Source: Arachis hypogaea (Eukaryota; Streptophyta; Magnoliopsida; Fabales; Fabaceae). Taken from it: a stretch of DNA of 64,000 nucleotides. Each line of letters opens with the position of its first letter. Within the stretch, counting starts at the first letter, position 1. Positions 44,806 through 56,260 of this stretch are shown here, in pieces. A program made the position numbers and the translations under genes. Under the pieces are notes generated by a model. The model was not told the DNA's origin and made no database searches. It saw nothing but the letters and a program-made list of their open reading frames with translations. Location: assembly GCF_003086295.3 (NCBI RefSeq), contig NC_092051.1, forward strand, positions 68,325,772 through 68,389,771, written 5' to 3'.

Positions 44806-44879
44806 AGTACTAACATGTACACACTCTTATCTTCATTTTATTGTTTAAAAGATTGTAGATTTCCTAAAAAGTTTCCTAC

Positions 44880-45420
44880 CAAGACGCCCGACTATGGCAG
44901 GTCGGCAAGGTGAACACCAAATTCACCGCCCGATCACGACAAAATTGGCAAGATGAAAACCAAATTCATCGTCCGATTACAAAGTGACAAGTCGGCAAGG
45001 TGAAAACCAACTTCACCGCCCGACCACGATGAAAACCAAATTCATCGTTTGATTTCGACAAAGGTCGACAAAGTGAAAACAAAATTCACTGCTATACCAA
45101 GACGCATTAATCCGAAACGCAAATTTCACTGCCGGATCACGACAAGGTCGGCGGGGTGAAAACCAAATTCACCGCCTGATCACGATAAAAGTCGGCAAAG
45201 ATGAAACCATAATTCATCGCCCGATTTCGACAAGGTCGGCAAAAAAGTGAAAGCAGAATTTATCGCCCAATTATAAAGCTACAGATCGGCAGAAAGTGAA
45301 AATCAAATTCACTGCACAATCACGATAAAGATCAACAAAGATGAAAACCAAATTCATCAAAAGGTCGACCAAACGGGGATCAAACCCAATTTCTACAAAT
45401 CGGCAAAGATGAAAACGGAA
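44880..45420. repeat. Degenerate 40-50-bp repeats of element B 3' region
   Basis: About a dozen copies of a unit like AAGTCGGCAAGGTGAAAACC plus AAATTCACCGCCCGATCACG, diverged in length and sequence. C and E have only a few copies at the matching place (about 8095-8260 and 54230-54400). Confidence 0.75.
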
Positions 45421-45487
45421 AAATGCAAGAAGTTATCGAAAGTGATCCGGAGAAAGGACCTGACGAGGTCTTAATGGATTGCTAAAT

Positions 45488-46100
45488 AGTAACTTAAAGA
45501 CTGATCGACGTTAAGACGTCGGACCAAGTCAACCCAAGTTATAAGTAAACCCTGGAAAGAGGTCTGGCCAACCCTATAAAAGAGGATTACTTTAACTTAG
45601 AAGGGCTCGACATGACAAAGTCGGCCCAAAACATAAAAGTTATAAGAGTAATCCCTGAAAGAGACCTGAACAAGGTCCAAAAAAGAGGAATACAAAAATA
45701 ACTTAGAAGAGATCGACATGACGAAGTCGGTCTCCTACAAAAAAGTTATAAAAGTAATCCCTGAAAGAGACTTGAACAAGGTCCAAGAAAGAGGATTACA
45801 AAAATAACTTAGAAGAGATCGACATGACGAAGTCGGTCTCCTACATAGCGTAAAAGTTATGAAAGTAATCCCTAAAAGAGATCTGAACAAAGGTCCAAGA
45901 AAGAGGATTACAAAAATAACTTAGAAGGGTACGACATAACGGAGTCGGCGTGACAAAAAGTTATAAAAAGTTATCCATAAAAGAGACCCACCAAGGTCCA
46001 ACCAAAAATGGATTACTAGAAATAACTTAGAAGCGATCGACATGAAGAAGTCGGCCCAAAGATGATTAAAGCTACAGATTGGACCGACGATAAGAAGTCG
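45488..46100. repeat. 106-bp tandem repeat array of element B
   Basis: Units anchored on AACTTAGAAG at 45594, 45700, 45806, 45918 and 46024 (spacing 106, 106, 112, 106). Reverse-complement relatives of the 107-bp array of C. Contains CCCTGAAAGAGACCTGAACA and GATCGACATGACGAAGTCGG. Confidence 0.88.
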
Positions 46101-47214
46101 GACCAATGAAAGCTACAGCTTGAACCGACAAGAAGAAGTCGGACCAACGAAAGCTACAACTTGGACCGACAAGAGAAGTCGGACCAACGAAAGCTAAAAA
46201 AGGATCGACAAGAGAAATCGGACCAATGAATGTGCGCTAAAAGGGACATAATTTTGCCCAAAAAGCCACGGCTCCACGACAAGGCTATCGAAATTGTTCA
46301 GACCAACTAAAAAGGTTCTACCAAAGAACCCTAAAAAGTTGTCGGACAAGTTAGCCCCAAAAGACCACCTCGACCAAGCAGAAAGTGGACAAAACAAAAA
46401 GAGGTCGGACAGCAAAATGCCAACACTCTATAAACATCTCACAAAGGCCAAGGAAAGGTCAAAAGACCAAAGCCAGAAGTGCTTCGCTGAAAAGTACAAA
46501 GTCTTGAAAAATGACACTACTTAAAAAGCAAAAAGCACGGCCTCAAAGACGACGCTAAAAAGTCATCCAAACAAACTATAAAAAGGTTCCCCATCGGAAC
46601 ATTACCTAAAAAGTTGTTGGATTATGACTAAAAAGCCCGAGCAGTGAAGACAAACAAATCAGAAGAAGGCTGAAAAGACCTCTCAACAAACTAAAAAGAG
46701 GCAATACCAAACTCGCACAAGGAGAAACTACTTAAGATCGACCAAAGTCAGGATGCTTGAGCACGACATCCCCAAAGAGATCAAAGCTCCGAAAGCACGA
46801 TCTCACGAAAAGGTCCGAACTCAAGCAGGGGCAAAGTCGTACAGGTCGATGTCAGCTAAGAAGAGGCACAAGTACGATCTCAAAAAAGAACAAGCCAAAA
46901 GGTTGGGAAACAACTTAAGGCTTGAATGTGCTTAGCTAAAAGGGAGACAACTCCGCTCAAAAAAGATAACTTCGCCAAGGCAGAGAGTTGTCAACACAAA
47001 CTTAAAGCAAGGCGTAATCCATAAGGCAAGGGTAGAAAACCCATACTACCACTCAAAAGAGGTTGGACTGTGAAGTACCAAACCTCTAGAAAATCTGCAA
47101 AGATTGCAAAGCAATGAAGAAACAAGCCAGACAGATGCTTGAGCACGACTTCCAAAGAGATCGAAGCTTTGAAAAGCACAATCTCATGGAAAGATCGAAC
47201 TCAAGCAGGGGCAT
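46101..47214. other. Element B 3' region up to PPT, with a duplicated block
   Basis: No gene. A block with GATGCTTGAGCACGAC and GAACTCAAGCAGGGGCA occurs twice (about 46750-46835 and 47132-47213). The second copy ends in the PPT AAGCAGGGGCAT next to the LTR; the first is a PPT-like site inside the element. Short frames such as 46294-46524 are not supported. Confidence 0.6.
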
Positions 47215-47748
47215 TGTTCATACCCTGGGTCAAGCTGTCCGACCCGGAATGTTTAGCGACAAGCCGACCGACCTCTTCAGGTCAGACTATCCGACCTCTT
47301 CTTAAAGAGCTCGGACAAAATGCCGCAGAGGCCCAAGTAGGCCCAAACGAAGGAACACAGCTCAATCTAAAGGCAGCTAAAGCCCAGAAAGATAAAGGCG
47401 GTTCCCCAGAAGATAAGATGACCTCACTCAAAGATAAGATAAGATAAGATAACTAACTTATCTTATCTAAAATGGTCACTCTACACCATTATAAATACAC
47501 TGGAGCACCCAAGTATAACTCATACTCTGATTCTACAATAAACCTGCTTAATACCCGTGCTAACTTAAGCATCGGAGTCTCTTGCAGGTACCCCCACCCT
47601 CTGGTGACCAAGGATCAGAAGTGCAGCCAGTCCAACAAGTCGGACACAACAGCTCCGGCCGCCACCAGCCAGCCAGACACGTCATCTCCAACCAGTACAG
47701 AAGATCTCATCCGAGATCGACCTACAGTTTCAGGTAACCTTCGGAACA
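47215..47748 (+). repeat. Element B 3' LTR
   Basis: 534 bp, TGTTCATACC to TTCGGAACA, followed by ATGTC (47749-47753), the duplicate of 22098-22102. Confidence 0.93.
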
Positions 47749-47753
47749 ATGTC

Positions 47754-48636
47754 CTAGTACAATCCCTTGTTTAACCATAAAGTGACATTTTTCAAAATTC
47801 AATACAAGGTTTGTACTAACACATCTATCTAATACTCTAGATAAACTCTCCAAGCAAAGAGTAAAGGAGTCACCATATACACTAAAGTCATCCATAAAAA
47901 CCTCCATGCAGTCCTCAATAAGATCAGAGAAAAGACTCATCATGCACCTTTGGAAAGTAGCTGGTGCATTGCGCAAGCCAAAAGGCATTCTCTTATAAGC
48001 ATAAGTTCCAAAAGGACATGTGAAAGTGGTCTTTTCCTGATCTTTAGGAGCTATATGAATCTGGAAATAGCCTGTGTAACCATCTAAGAAACAATAATGT
48101 GATTTACCTGACAGGCAATCCAGCATTTGATCAATGAATGGAAGAGGATAGTGATTCTTACGAGTGGCCTGGTTTAGGCGTCTGTAGTCAATGCAGACCC
48201 TCCAGGCATTCTGAACTGTGGTTGCCATGAGCTCTTCATGCTCATTCTTCACTGTAGTGACTCCAGACTTCTTTGGCACCACTTGTACTGGGCTTACCCA
48301 TTCACTATCTGAGATGGGGTAGATGATATCTGCCTCCAGTAGTCTGGTCACTTCCTTTTTAACAACCTCTAAGATAGTGGGGTTCAGTCTTCTCTGGGGT
48401 TGACGGACAGGCTTTGCTCCCTCTTCTAAGAATATTCTGTGCTCACAAACTCGAGGGTTGATGCCTACTATGTCTGTCAAACTCCAACCAATTACCTTTT
48501 TGTGCCTCCTCAGCACACTAAGTAATTGATCTTCTTGTTGAGAAGTGAGTTCCCTTGCAATGATAACTGAAAACTTCTGCTTGTCCTCAAGGTAAGCATA
48601 TTTGAGGTGTGGAGGGAGGGGTTTCAATTCTAACTT
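47754..48636 (-). pseudogene. Element G reverse transcriptase, main part
   Basis: Starts after a TAG at 48637-48639 and reads KPLPPHLKYAYLED, WRVCIDYRRLNQATRKNHYPLP, FLDGYTGYFQI, FGLRNAPATFQRCM and the catalytic box FMDDFSVYG, then FEKCHFMVKQGIVLGH at the B insertion site. FMDD in place of YVDD is usual in Athila RT. Its frame meets the segment at 22102 exactly at the duplicated ATGTC. RT would copy genomic RNA into cDNA; here it is split. Confidence 0.9.
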
Positions 48637-49465
48637 CTACTCATGGTCAGGCTCTGGGTTGTCTGGAGCTGGTAACAATGGTAAAGCACTTTCATTGTCC
48701 TCTGAGAATATCCCCACACTTGGACCTTGTCCTATAAACTTCTTTTCAAATTCCTCTTGGTGAACTTCAGCCACGGTTTCATCTATGATGTCACACTGGA
48801 GGATAAAATGATCCTCTGGAGGATGCTTCATAGCTCCATTCAGATTGAAGGTTACTACTCGGCCATCTATTTCAAAAGAGTATGTTCCTGAAAAAGCATC
48901 CAATTTGAACTTTGAGGTCTTCAGGAATGGTCTTCTGAGTAGGATTGACGATGGTTTCTCTGAGTCATTTTGGGGCATCTCCAGGATATAAAAATCAATG
49001 GGAAAGGTGAGTCCCTTAATGCTCATTAATACATCTTCAGCAACTCCAGCCACTGTAATATCTGCTAACACAAAACGAGCTGCCGACCTTTTTAAGGGAG
49101 GGAGCCTCAAATTATCATATATAGACAAAGGCATTATACTAACACATGCTCCTAAATCACACATGTAGTCAGAAAATATCACACCACCAATAATACAATT
49201 AACCATACATGGACCTGGATCACTACACTATTCAGGTATACCTCCCATTAAAGCAGATACAGAACTACCTAAAGGAATAGTTTCTAATTCGTTAATTTTG
49301 TCTTTATGTATACATAAATCTTTTAGAAACTTTGCATATTTAGGTACCTGTTGAATAACATCAAAGAGGGGAACAATTACCTCAACCTTTTTGAATATTT
49401 CTACCATTTTGGGATCAGGTTCCAGCTACTTCCTGGGCTTCCTTGCAAGTTGTGGAAATGGAATG
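48637..49465 (-). pseudogene. Element G protease and end of gag
   Basis: Protease with CDLGACVSIMPLS (active-site DLGA) and ILLRRPFLKTSKFKLDAF in the open stretch 49206-48637. Upstream in the same frame are the gag tail FKKVEVIVPLFDVIQQVPKY and GGIPE, with TAG at 49228-49230 and another TAG near 49425. Both stops are single changes from Lys or Gln codons. It ends at the E insertion. Confidence 0.82.
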
Positions 49466-50008
49466 TGTTCTGAGGGTTACCTGAAGCTATAGGTCGATCT
49501 CAGACGAGATCCTTAGTGGTGGTCGGAACCGATGTGTCCGGTTGGTGAATGGAGGCCAGAGCTGGTACGTCCGACTTGTTTGGACTTGGACGTGCTGCTG
49601 ATCCTCTGTCACCGAAGGGTGGGGGGTACCTACAAGAGACTCCGATGCTTAAGTTAGCATGGATATTAAATAGGTGTTATGTAGAATCAGAGTATGAGTT
49701 ATACCTGGGTGCTCCAGTGTATTTATAGTGTTTGTAGAGTGACCTTTCTAGATAAGATAAGTTAGTTATCTTATCTTATCTTTATCTTTGAGTTGAGGTC
49801 AGCTTATCTTCAAGGGAACTGCCCTTATCTCTATAGGCTTGGACAGCCTGTGGATTTGGGTCGTGTTCCTCTATTTGGGCCCTTTATTGGGCTTTTCTGT
49901 CGATTTGGACAACCTCTTTGAGAAGAGGTCGAATAGCCTGACCTGAAGAGGTCGGTCACTTTGTCGCCAATCATCCCGGGTCGGGTAACTCGACCCAGGG
50001 TATGAACA
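49466..50008 (-). repeat. Element E 3' LTR
   Basis: 543 bp, from TGTTCTGAGG to TATGAACA on the plus strand, exactly the length of the C LTRs but with many substitutions (for example GAAGCTATAGG for GAATTTGTAGG). PPT CAAGCAGGGGCAC on the minus strand follows at 50009. Confidence 0.92.
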
Positions 50009-51110
50009 GTGCCCCTGCTTGAGCTCGGTCTTTTTGTTGAAGTCGAGTCTTTGACTTCGGTCCTTCTCTGACGAAGCCGAACTCAAGCATTTTGTCGATT
50101 TCTTCCTTTTGTAGAATCTTTTGAATGTAGAACGTTTTTCTCTAAAAGCGCGCGCTTTTGTATTAGCGCTTTGTCCTGGGGAACGTGCGAGGGTTTAATA
50201 CCCTAATTAATTAGTATTAATTGCCCCGTTTTTCCTTTGGCTCTTTATTTTGATTTTTGAAAACTCAGAAATGGTTTCTCTTCTTTGCTCTTTCGTAACT
50301 TCTTCACCATTTTCCTCCGTTTTTCTTGTTCTCTGTTTTTCGCCTACGTTTCTTCTTTTCCTGCGTTGCGGTGTCACTTAGCGATTCTCGGGACAACTTT
50401 CATTTTTACACCTCCTTCTTTCCTTTGAAGCTTTTCTCTTCTCCAGGTGAGTTCCATTCGTACTTTCTTTCTCTTTCGCTGCTTTGGCTTTTTCTGATTA
50501 AGTTGCGATTTTGCTTTGAGGGAAGTTTGGATCTTTCTGCTTTTACTGTGCCTGGTTACTGTCGTAATGCGTGTTCTGAAGTTTTTTTCATCCTTTTGTA
50601 TAAATCTTTTTCGCCTTTCCTATTGCTTTAATGTGCTTAGGGCTTCTGCATGTTATTTCTCGTTTGTGCTTTTGATGATAATTTGTTTGATTCTGAAAAA
50701 AAGGCTGTGTCTTTGATGATTTCTGTTTGGTATGCTCGGTGTTGGTGCTTGTTCTTTGCTGATGATTTTTTTGCTTGATTTCAGAAAAGTTTGCGCCTTT
50801 CCGCTTGGCCATTTCTGATAAACTGTAGAAATAGTGCTTTCTTCTGATAAACTGTATAAGAGTGGACCTTTTGCATTTTTGCTTTCTTTTGTTTTCTTTC
50901 TGGATTTTGATGAGTGCTGGGATGTAGGCCGTAGAAATAGCTTGAAAACCTTGCTTGTTTACTGCCTTCAAGGGATGCCCCAAGACCTTTGTCTTGAGTC
51001 TTGGGGTTTTTCCTTTTTGTTTATCCGTCCGTCGAGATGTTTTGCCCTCTGTCCGAGATGTTTTTGAGTAATCCATTCTTCTTTTTTTTTTGTAGGATTT
51101 ATTTGACCTC
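50009..51110 (+). other. Element E: leader of the antisense gene with 5' UTR intron candidate
   Basis: T-rich. Donor CTCCAG|GTGAGT at 50446/50447 and acceptor TTTTTTGTAG|GA at 51095/51096 give a 649-bp intron, in the same relative place as in C. Short open frames are not conserved with C. Confidence 0.6.
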
Positions 51111-53021
51111 ATGTCTTCCCGAAATAACGTTGTCAAAATGCCTTCCCAGGTTCCCGCGGGTATGGCTGATAGGGTGGACTCCATGGTTCTTATGTGTGTC
51201 TCACTGGTTGATTCTGAATTTTGTACTTAGCTTAGGCAGTTTCACAGTGTCTGTAGTAATTCTGGTGATGAGAAGAACTATGAACTTGTCCCTCCCTCTT
51301 CTGACGAGAGAGTCTGCTTTTCGACTCGAGTTGTTGATGGTCGCCCTTTCTTTTATGCTTACGATTTTTTCTTTGGTCAGCTGGGTATCACCCTTCCTTT
51401 TACCGAATTCGAAACCGACCTGTTATGGTCTTGTAATGTTGCCCCTTCTCAACTTCACCCCAATTCCTGGGGTTTTATTAAAATTTTCCAATTGCTGTGC
51501 GATGGTTTTGGTATTCCTGCTTCCCAATCTCTCTTTTTCTATCTGTTTGTCTTGACTAAGCCCGGTGTGGTAAAAAAGAAGTCGGCCTGGGTCTCCTTTC
51601 ATTCTACTCAGGGGAAGAAGGTTTTTTCCATATTTGACGAGTCGTTCCGTGATTTTAAAAACTACTTTTTCAAGGTCCAGGCTGTTAAAGGAGCTCGGCC
51701 CTTTTTTCTAGATGAGAATGACGAACCTGCTTTCCCCTTGGAATGGCAAAAAGATGTGAGGGTCTCCAAGTATTTGTGGGAGATGTTGGATGAGGCTAAG
51801 CGAGCCTTTGTGACTATCTTGGAAGAACACTGGGGTCAACCTCCCCATCTTGACACAAATAAATTTCTAACCAATCCTACTCTTCTTCAAACTGAACTGG
51901 GTATCTTGTGTTTCTTTTATTATTTTGTTTATGTTGCTTGTAGCTGTCCTTTCCGACTTGTCCGACTTGTAGCTGAGTTTTCTGTTTTGTTTGTAGAGGC
52001 AATGAAGAATAATGAATCCATGAAAGCTTATAAGAGGGCGCAGAGGGCGACTACTGCCAGAAATGCTGCTGCCCAGGCGACTGGGGAGGGATCTTCCCAA
52101 GTGCGCGAGAAGCCATCGGTGCAGAGCTCCGCTGGGATGAAGAAGGTGATCCCTACACCCCGAGTTCGTTTGGCAGATCCTCACGTCACCTCTGCTGCTC
52201 CTTCTATTGCTCCTCCCAATAAAAAACAAAAGATTGCTGAGCCCTTTGACCTCGATGCTCCTGATTTTAATGCTATTGAATTCGTGGACCAACAAATCGG
52301 TCCTTATGGCACTCTCTCCATGGACAATGTGTCCATTCTCCATCACTTGGAATTCATGGCCCGAAATCATGTGAAGATGGCGTACATGTTGGCTGCCATA
52401 TATCGGACTGCTCAGAATCTCCCTCTCCACGCTACTAAAGTGTTTATGGAGGAGGCGAAACAGGAGTTTGATCGGATGAAGGAGCTAAAGGAGGAGCTTG
52501 AGACGAAGGTAGCCAAGCTGGAGAAGGACTTGAAGAATGAGGAGGCGAGCTCTCAGTCATTGGCGGCTTCTTTGAGGTTGGCTGAGGACGCAGTCTTGAT
52601 GCACAAGGAGAGTTACCTTTCATCTTATCGGGAAGTGATGCACCTGAGGGGGGAGCTTGACAGTGTTCGGGAAGATTATTCTGAGCTCCAAAGTCATCTC
52701 GTTGGCAGCGTGACTGCTGCTTATGAGAACTTGAGGGAGCAAGTTCAGGTCATTGCTCCCGAGGCCGACCTCACCCTTTTTAGCCTGGATAATATTGTCA
52801 GGGATGGCAAGATTGTCCCTGATGATGAAGGTGATGATGATGATGTCGTTCCTCCTGTGTCTTCTACCAAAGTGCCGACCTCTTCAGTTCCTCCCGCTGT
52901 GCCCGACCCGGATTGCCAGATCCTGAATCGGGAGGATGGAACTGTGGATGCTGTGCCGATCCAGACTCGCCCTCCTTCTCCTTGTCCTGATGCTGCCAAG
53001 AAGGCTCCTGATGCTTGTTGA
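51111..53021 (+). pseudogene. Element E antisense gene, one early stop
   Basis: Orthologous to 5071-7003. Exon 1 51111-51900, intron 51901-51996 (GTATCT..TTTGTAG), exon 2 51997-53021; 605 codons in the same phase. TAG at 51228-51230 (codon 40) replaces CAG. Here the 96-bp intron is a multiple of three and has no stop, so unspliced RNA stays open (509-codon frame 51492-53021). Same FETDLLWSCN..PSQLHPNSWGFIK motif, same coiled coil (EEAKQEFDRMKELKEELE) and acidic DDEGDDDD run as in C. Confidence 0.78.
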
Positions 53022-53385
53022 TCTTTTCTTAAAATTTGTGTAGTTGGCCCGGCTTGTGGGCTTTTTTAGAACTCTTTTATTTATTTGCTGATACTTCTTA
53101 GTTGCTTATCTAGCAACTTTTATTTTGAAAAACAAACAATAGCTCGCTATCTTTTTTATAGTAGTTTTTGGTGGCCTTTCGAGGCCTTATAACTCTGTAA
53201 AAAGTAGTTTTTTGACTAGGCATCTTTTCTGTTTTCTGCTGATGTCGAAGTCTTGCGGCTCGACCTCCTTGGGTTGTTTTGTTATGTTATTTGTAGCTTG
53301 AATCCTTTGAGTCGTGGTTGTGGGGGTCCAACTTGTTTCTTTTAGTTTTGTTTGCTTTGTATGCTTTCTTAACGTTGGTCCCCTT
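53022..53385. other. Element E flank of antisense gene
   Basis: T-rich, homologous to 7004-7375. No gene. Confidence 0.5.
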
Positions 53386-54005
53386 CTAAGCTATTCTCGT
53401 AATCCTATGTCTTGGACCTTTGCTAGGTCTCCTTCAGGGATTACTTTTATAGCTTTCCAGTTGTAGGAGTCCGACTTCGTTGGGTCGATCTTCTTTAAGT
53501 TATTTGTAGTCCTCTTTCTTGGATCTTTATCAGATCTCTTTCAGGGACTACTTTGATAACTTTTAAGTAGTAGGAGTCCGACTTGGTTATACCGGTCTCC
53601 TTTAAGTTATTTTTTGTAATCCTCTTTCTTGGACCTTTGTCAGGTCTCTTTCAGGGATTACTTTTATAACTTTTAAGTAGTAGGAGTCCGACTTGGTTAT
53701 ACCGGTCTCCTTTAAGTTATTTTTTGTAATCCTCTTTCTTGGACCTTTGTCAGGTCTCTTTCAGGGATTACTTTTATAACTTTTAAGTAGTAGGAGTCCG
53801 ACTTGGTTATACCGGTCTCCTTTAAGTTATTTTTTGTAATCCTCTTTCTTGGACCTTTGCCAGGTTTCTTTCAGGGATTACTTTTATAACTTTTAAGTAG
53901 TAGGAGTCCGACTTGGTTATACCGGTCTCCTTTAAGTTATTTTTTGTAATCCTCTTTCTTGGACCTTTGTCAGGTCTCTTGCAGGGATTATTTTTATAAC
54001 TTTTC
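53386..54005. repeat. 110-bp tandem repeat array of element E
   Basis: Anchor TTTAAGTTAT at 53494, 53601, 53711, 53821 and 53931; spacing 107, then 110, 110, 110. The three 110-bp units are nearly identical and share AACTTTTAAGTAGTAGGAG and GGTTATACCGGTCTCC, absent from C, so the array was homogenised within this lineage. Confidence 0.92.
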
Positions 54006-54555
54006 ATTTTGGGCTGACTTTGTCATGTCGAGCCCTTCTAAGTTAAAGTAATCCTCTTTAATAGGGTTGGCCAGACCTCTTTCCAGGGTTTACTTATAAC
54101 TTGGGTTGACTTGGTCCGACTTCTCAACGTCGGCCAGTCTTTAAGTTATTATTTTAGCAATCCGTAAGACCTCGTCAGGTTCTTTTTTAGATCACTTTCG
54201 ATAACTTCTTACAATATTCTGAGTTCATCTTTGCCGATTTGTAGAAAGTGGTTGTCGTCTCTAGATCGTCCTTTGGGTGAATCGCGTTTTCACCTTTATC
54301 GGACGGTTGTCTTTATCATGATCGTGCAGTGAAAATTATTTTTCACTTTCTGCCAATCTGTTGCTTTATAATCGGACGATGAATACTTTAGATTAATGCG
54401 TCTTGAAATTTTTGTAGAATATCTAAAATATATTTTATTTAAAGGAAAAATGAAAATATATACATATGGGATTTGTCTGAGTCTCAACTTGGTGCCTCAT
54501 TAAAAAACTTTTTCAGGAAAAAGAGTGCATCCAATGATGAGATCTTTTATCTTTT
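54006..54555. other. Element E region between tandem array and INT stop
   Basis: No gene; homologous to 7894-8431. Confidence 0.5.
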
Positions 54556-56260
54556 CTAACTGTAGTACCTTCTGAGGTTGCAGGCGTGCCATGACCTGGG
54601 AAGCTCTCGTCCATCGAGTTCAGACAGTCTGTAGTAGCCCTTTCCAAGTACTTCTACCACTCGGTAGGGTCCTTTCCAGTTTGCTGCCAGCTTTCCCTCT
54701 CCTGGTCGAGTTGTTCCGATATTATTTCGGATTAGGATGAGATCATTTTCTGCGAAACTTCTCGGCACTACCTTTTGATTATATCTGGAAGCCATTTGGC
54801 GTTTTAGAGCTTCTTCCCTGATCCGAGCTCTTTCTTGGATTTCGGGTAACAAGTCGAGCTCTTCTCTCTGAAGTTGGGAGTTTGCTCCCTCATTGTAGTG
54901 AACTACTCTGGGCGACCCTTCCTCAATCTCTACTGAAATCATTGCCTCTATTCCGTATGCTAATCGGAAGGGGGATTCCTTCGTGGTGGAATGTGGCGTT
55001 GTTCGATATGCCCACAGGACCTGTGGAAGCTCTTCTGCCCAGGCTCCCTTTGCATCTTGTAATCTCCGTTTTAATCCGGCCAATATGACTTTGTCAGCAG
55101 CTTCGGCTTGCCCATTGGCTTGTGGATGTTCGACGGAGGTGTACTGGTGCTTTATATTCAAGTCGGCTACTAGTTTTCTGAAGCCTGCATCTGTGAATTG
55201 AGTGTCATTGTCTGTGGTTATTGAATATGGAACCCCGAACCTTGTGACAATGTTTCTATATAAGAATTTCCGGCTTCTTTGAGCGGTGGCATTGGCCAAG
55301 GGCTCTGCCTCGATCCACTTTGTAAAGTAATCTACCCCTACTATGAGGAATTTAACTTGTCCTGATCCTGTGGGAATGGGCCGAGAAGATCGAGTCCCCA
55401 TTTTGCAAACGGCCAACGCGAGGTCACACTGATGAGCTCTTCTGGCGGGGCAATGTGAAAGTTGGCATGTTTCTGACATTGTGGGCATGTCTTTACAAAT
55501 TCTGTGGCTTCTTTCTGTAGAGTTGACCAATAAAATCCCGCCCGGAGTACTTTTTTGGCGAGAGCTCGTGCTCCAAGATGATTGCCACAAATACCGCTGT
55601 GTATTTCTTCTAGCACTTCCTTTGTGTTGGAGGTTGGCACACATTTTAGTAAAGGTGTTAAGATTCCTCTTTTGTACAGGATGTTATTTATGATGGTGTA
55701 GTACTGTGCCTCCCTTTTTAACCTCTTTGCCTCCTTTTCTTCTGTGGGGAGCGTTCCTGTTCTGAGGTAGTTGGCTATAGGGGTCATCCATCCTTGGTCC
55801 TAACTTGTTATGGTCAATATTTTTTCCTCTTCTGAGATTGACGGGTTCTGCAACATTTCCTGGATGAGGCTTCTATTGTTGCCCCCTGGTTTGGTGCTGG
55901 CTAGTTTTGAGAGTGCGTCAGCTCGGGCATTTTGTTCGCGGGTATGTGGCAGATCTTATACTCCCCTATTTGTCCGAGCTGTTCCTTGGTTTTATCCAAA
56001 TACTTTTTCATGGTGGGATCTTTGGCTTGGTAGCTCCCTGTTATTTGTGATGTAACCACTTTTGAATCGCTGTAAATGTTGAGTTTTTGAGCTCCGACTT
56101 CTTTAGCCAGCTTCAAACCAGCTAATAATGCTTTATATTCCGCCTGGTTGTTTGAGGCCGGGAACCCGAACTTGAGGGAGAGCTCAACCTGGGTTCCTTG
56201 GTTGCTTTCTATTATCACGCCCGCACCGCTTCCAGTTTTGTTTGAAGAACCGTCCACGTA
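54556..56260 (-). pseudogene. Element E second RNase H and integrase
   Basis: INT frames 55787-55341 (zinc finger HSGICGNHLGARALAKK..CPQCQKH, first Asp in WGLDLLGPF) and 55370-54556 (second Asp in ITTDND, Glu in NGQAEAADK) are joined by a 1-bp deletion near 55370. The second RNase H (VDGSSNKTGSGAGVIIE, 56257-55901) is cut off by a 1-bp deletion near 55940, and TAG near 55799 and TAA near 56272 also interrupt. The C-terminus is intact to WHACNLRRYYS. Confidence 0.85.

Larger units (their letters stand above)
22103..47748 (+). mobile_element. Element B: deleted, rearranged Tat-like element carrying complex D
   Basis: 5' LTR 22103-22667, 3' LTR 47215-47748, perfect 5-bp duplication ATGTC (22098-22102 and 47749-47753). 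Without D it would be about 6.9 kb, against 10.7 kb for its relative C. It keeps gag pieces, a scrap of RNase H, a scrap of the antisense gene, the C-terminus of INT and expanded 3' repeats. PR, RT and the INT core are missing. It cannot move alone. Confidence 0.92.
47749..49465 (-). mobile_element. Element G, part 2: RT, protease and gag tail
   Basis: Continuation of 17285-22102 on the other side of element B. It stops at 49465 where element E begins; GAATG (49461-49465) would be the left target-site copy of E, the right copy being out of view. Confidence 0.85.
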
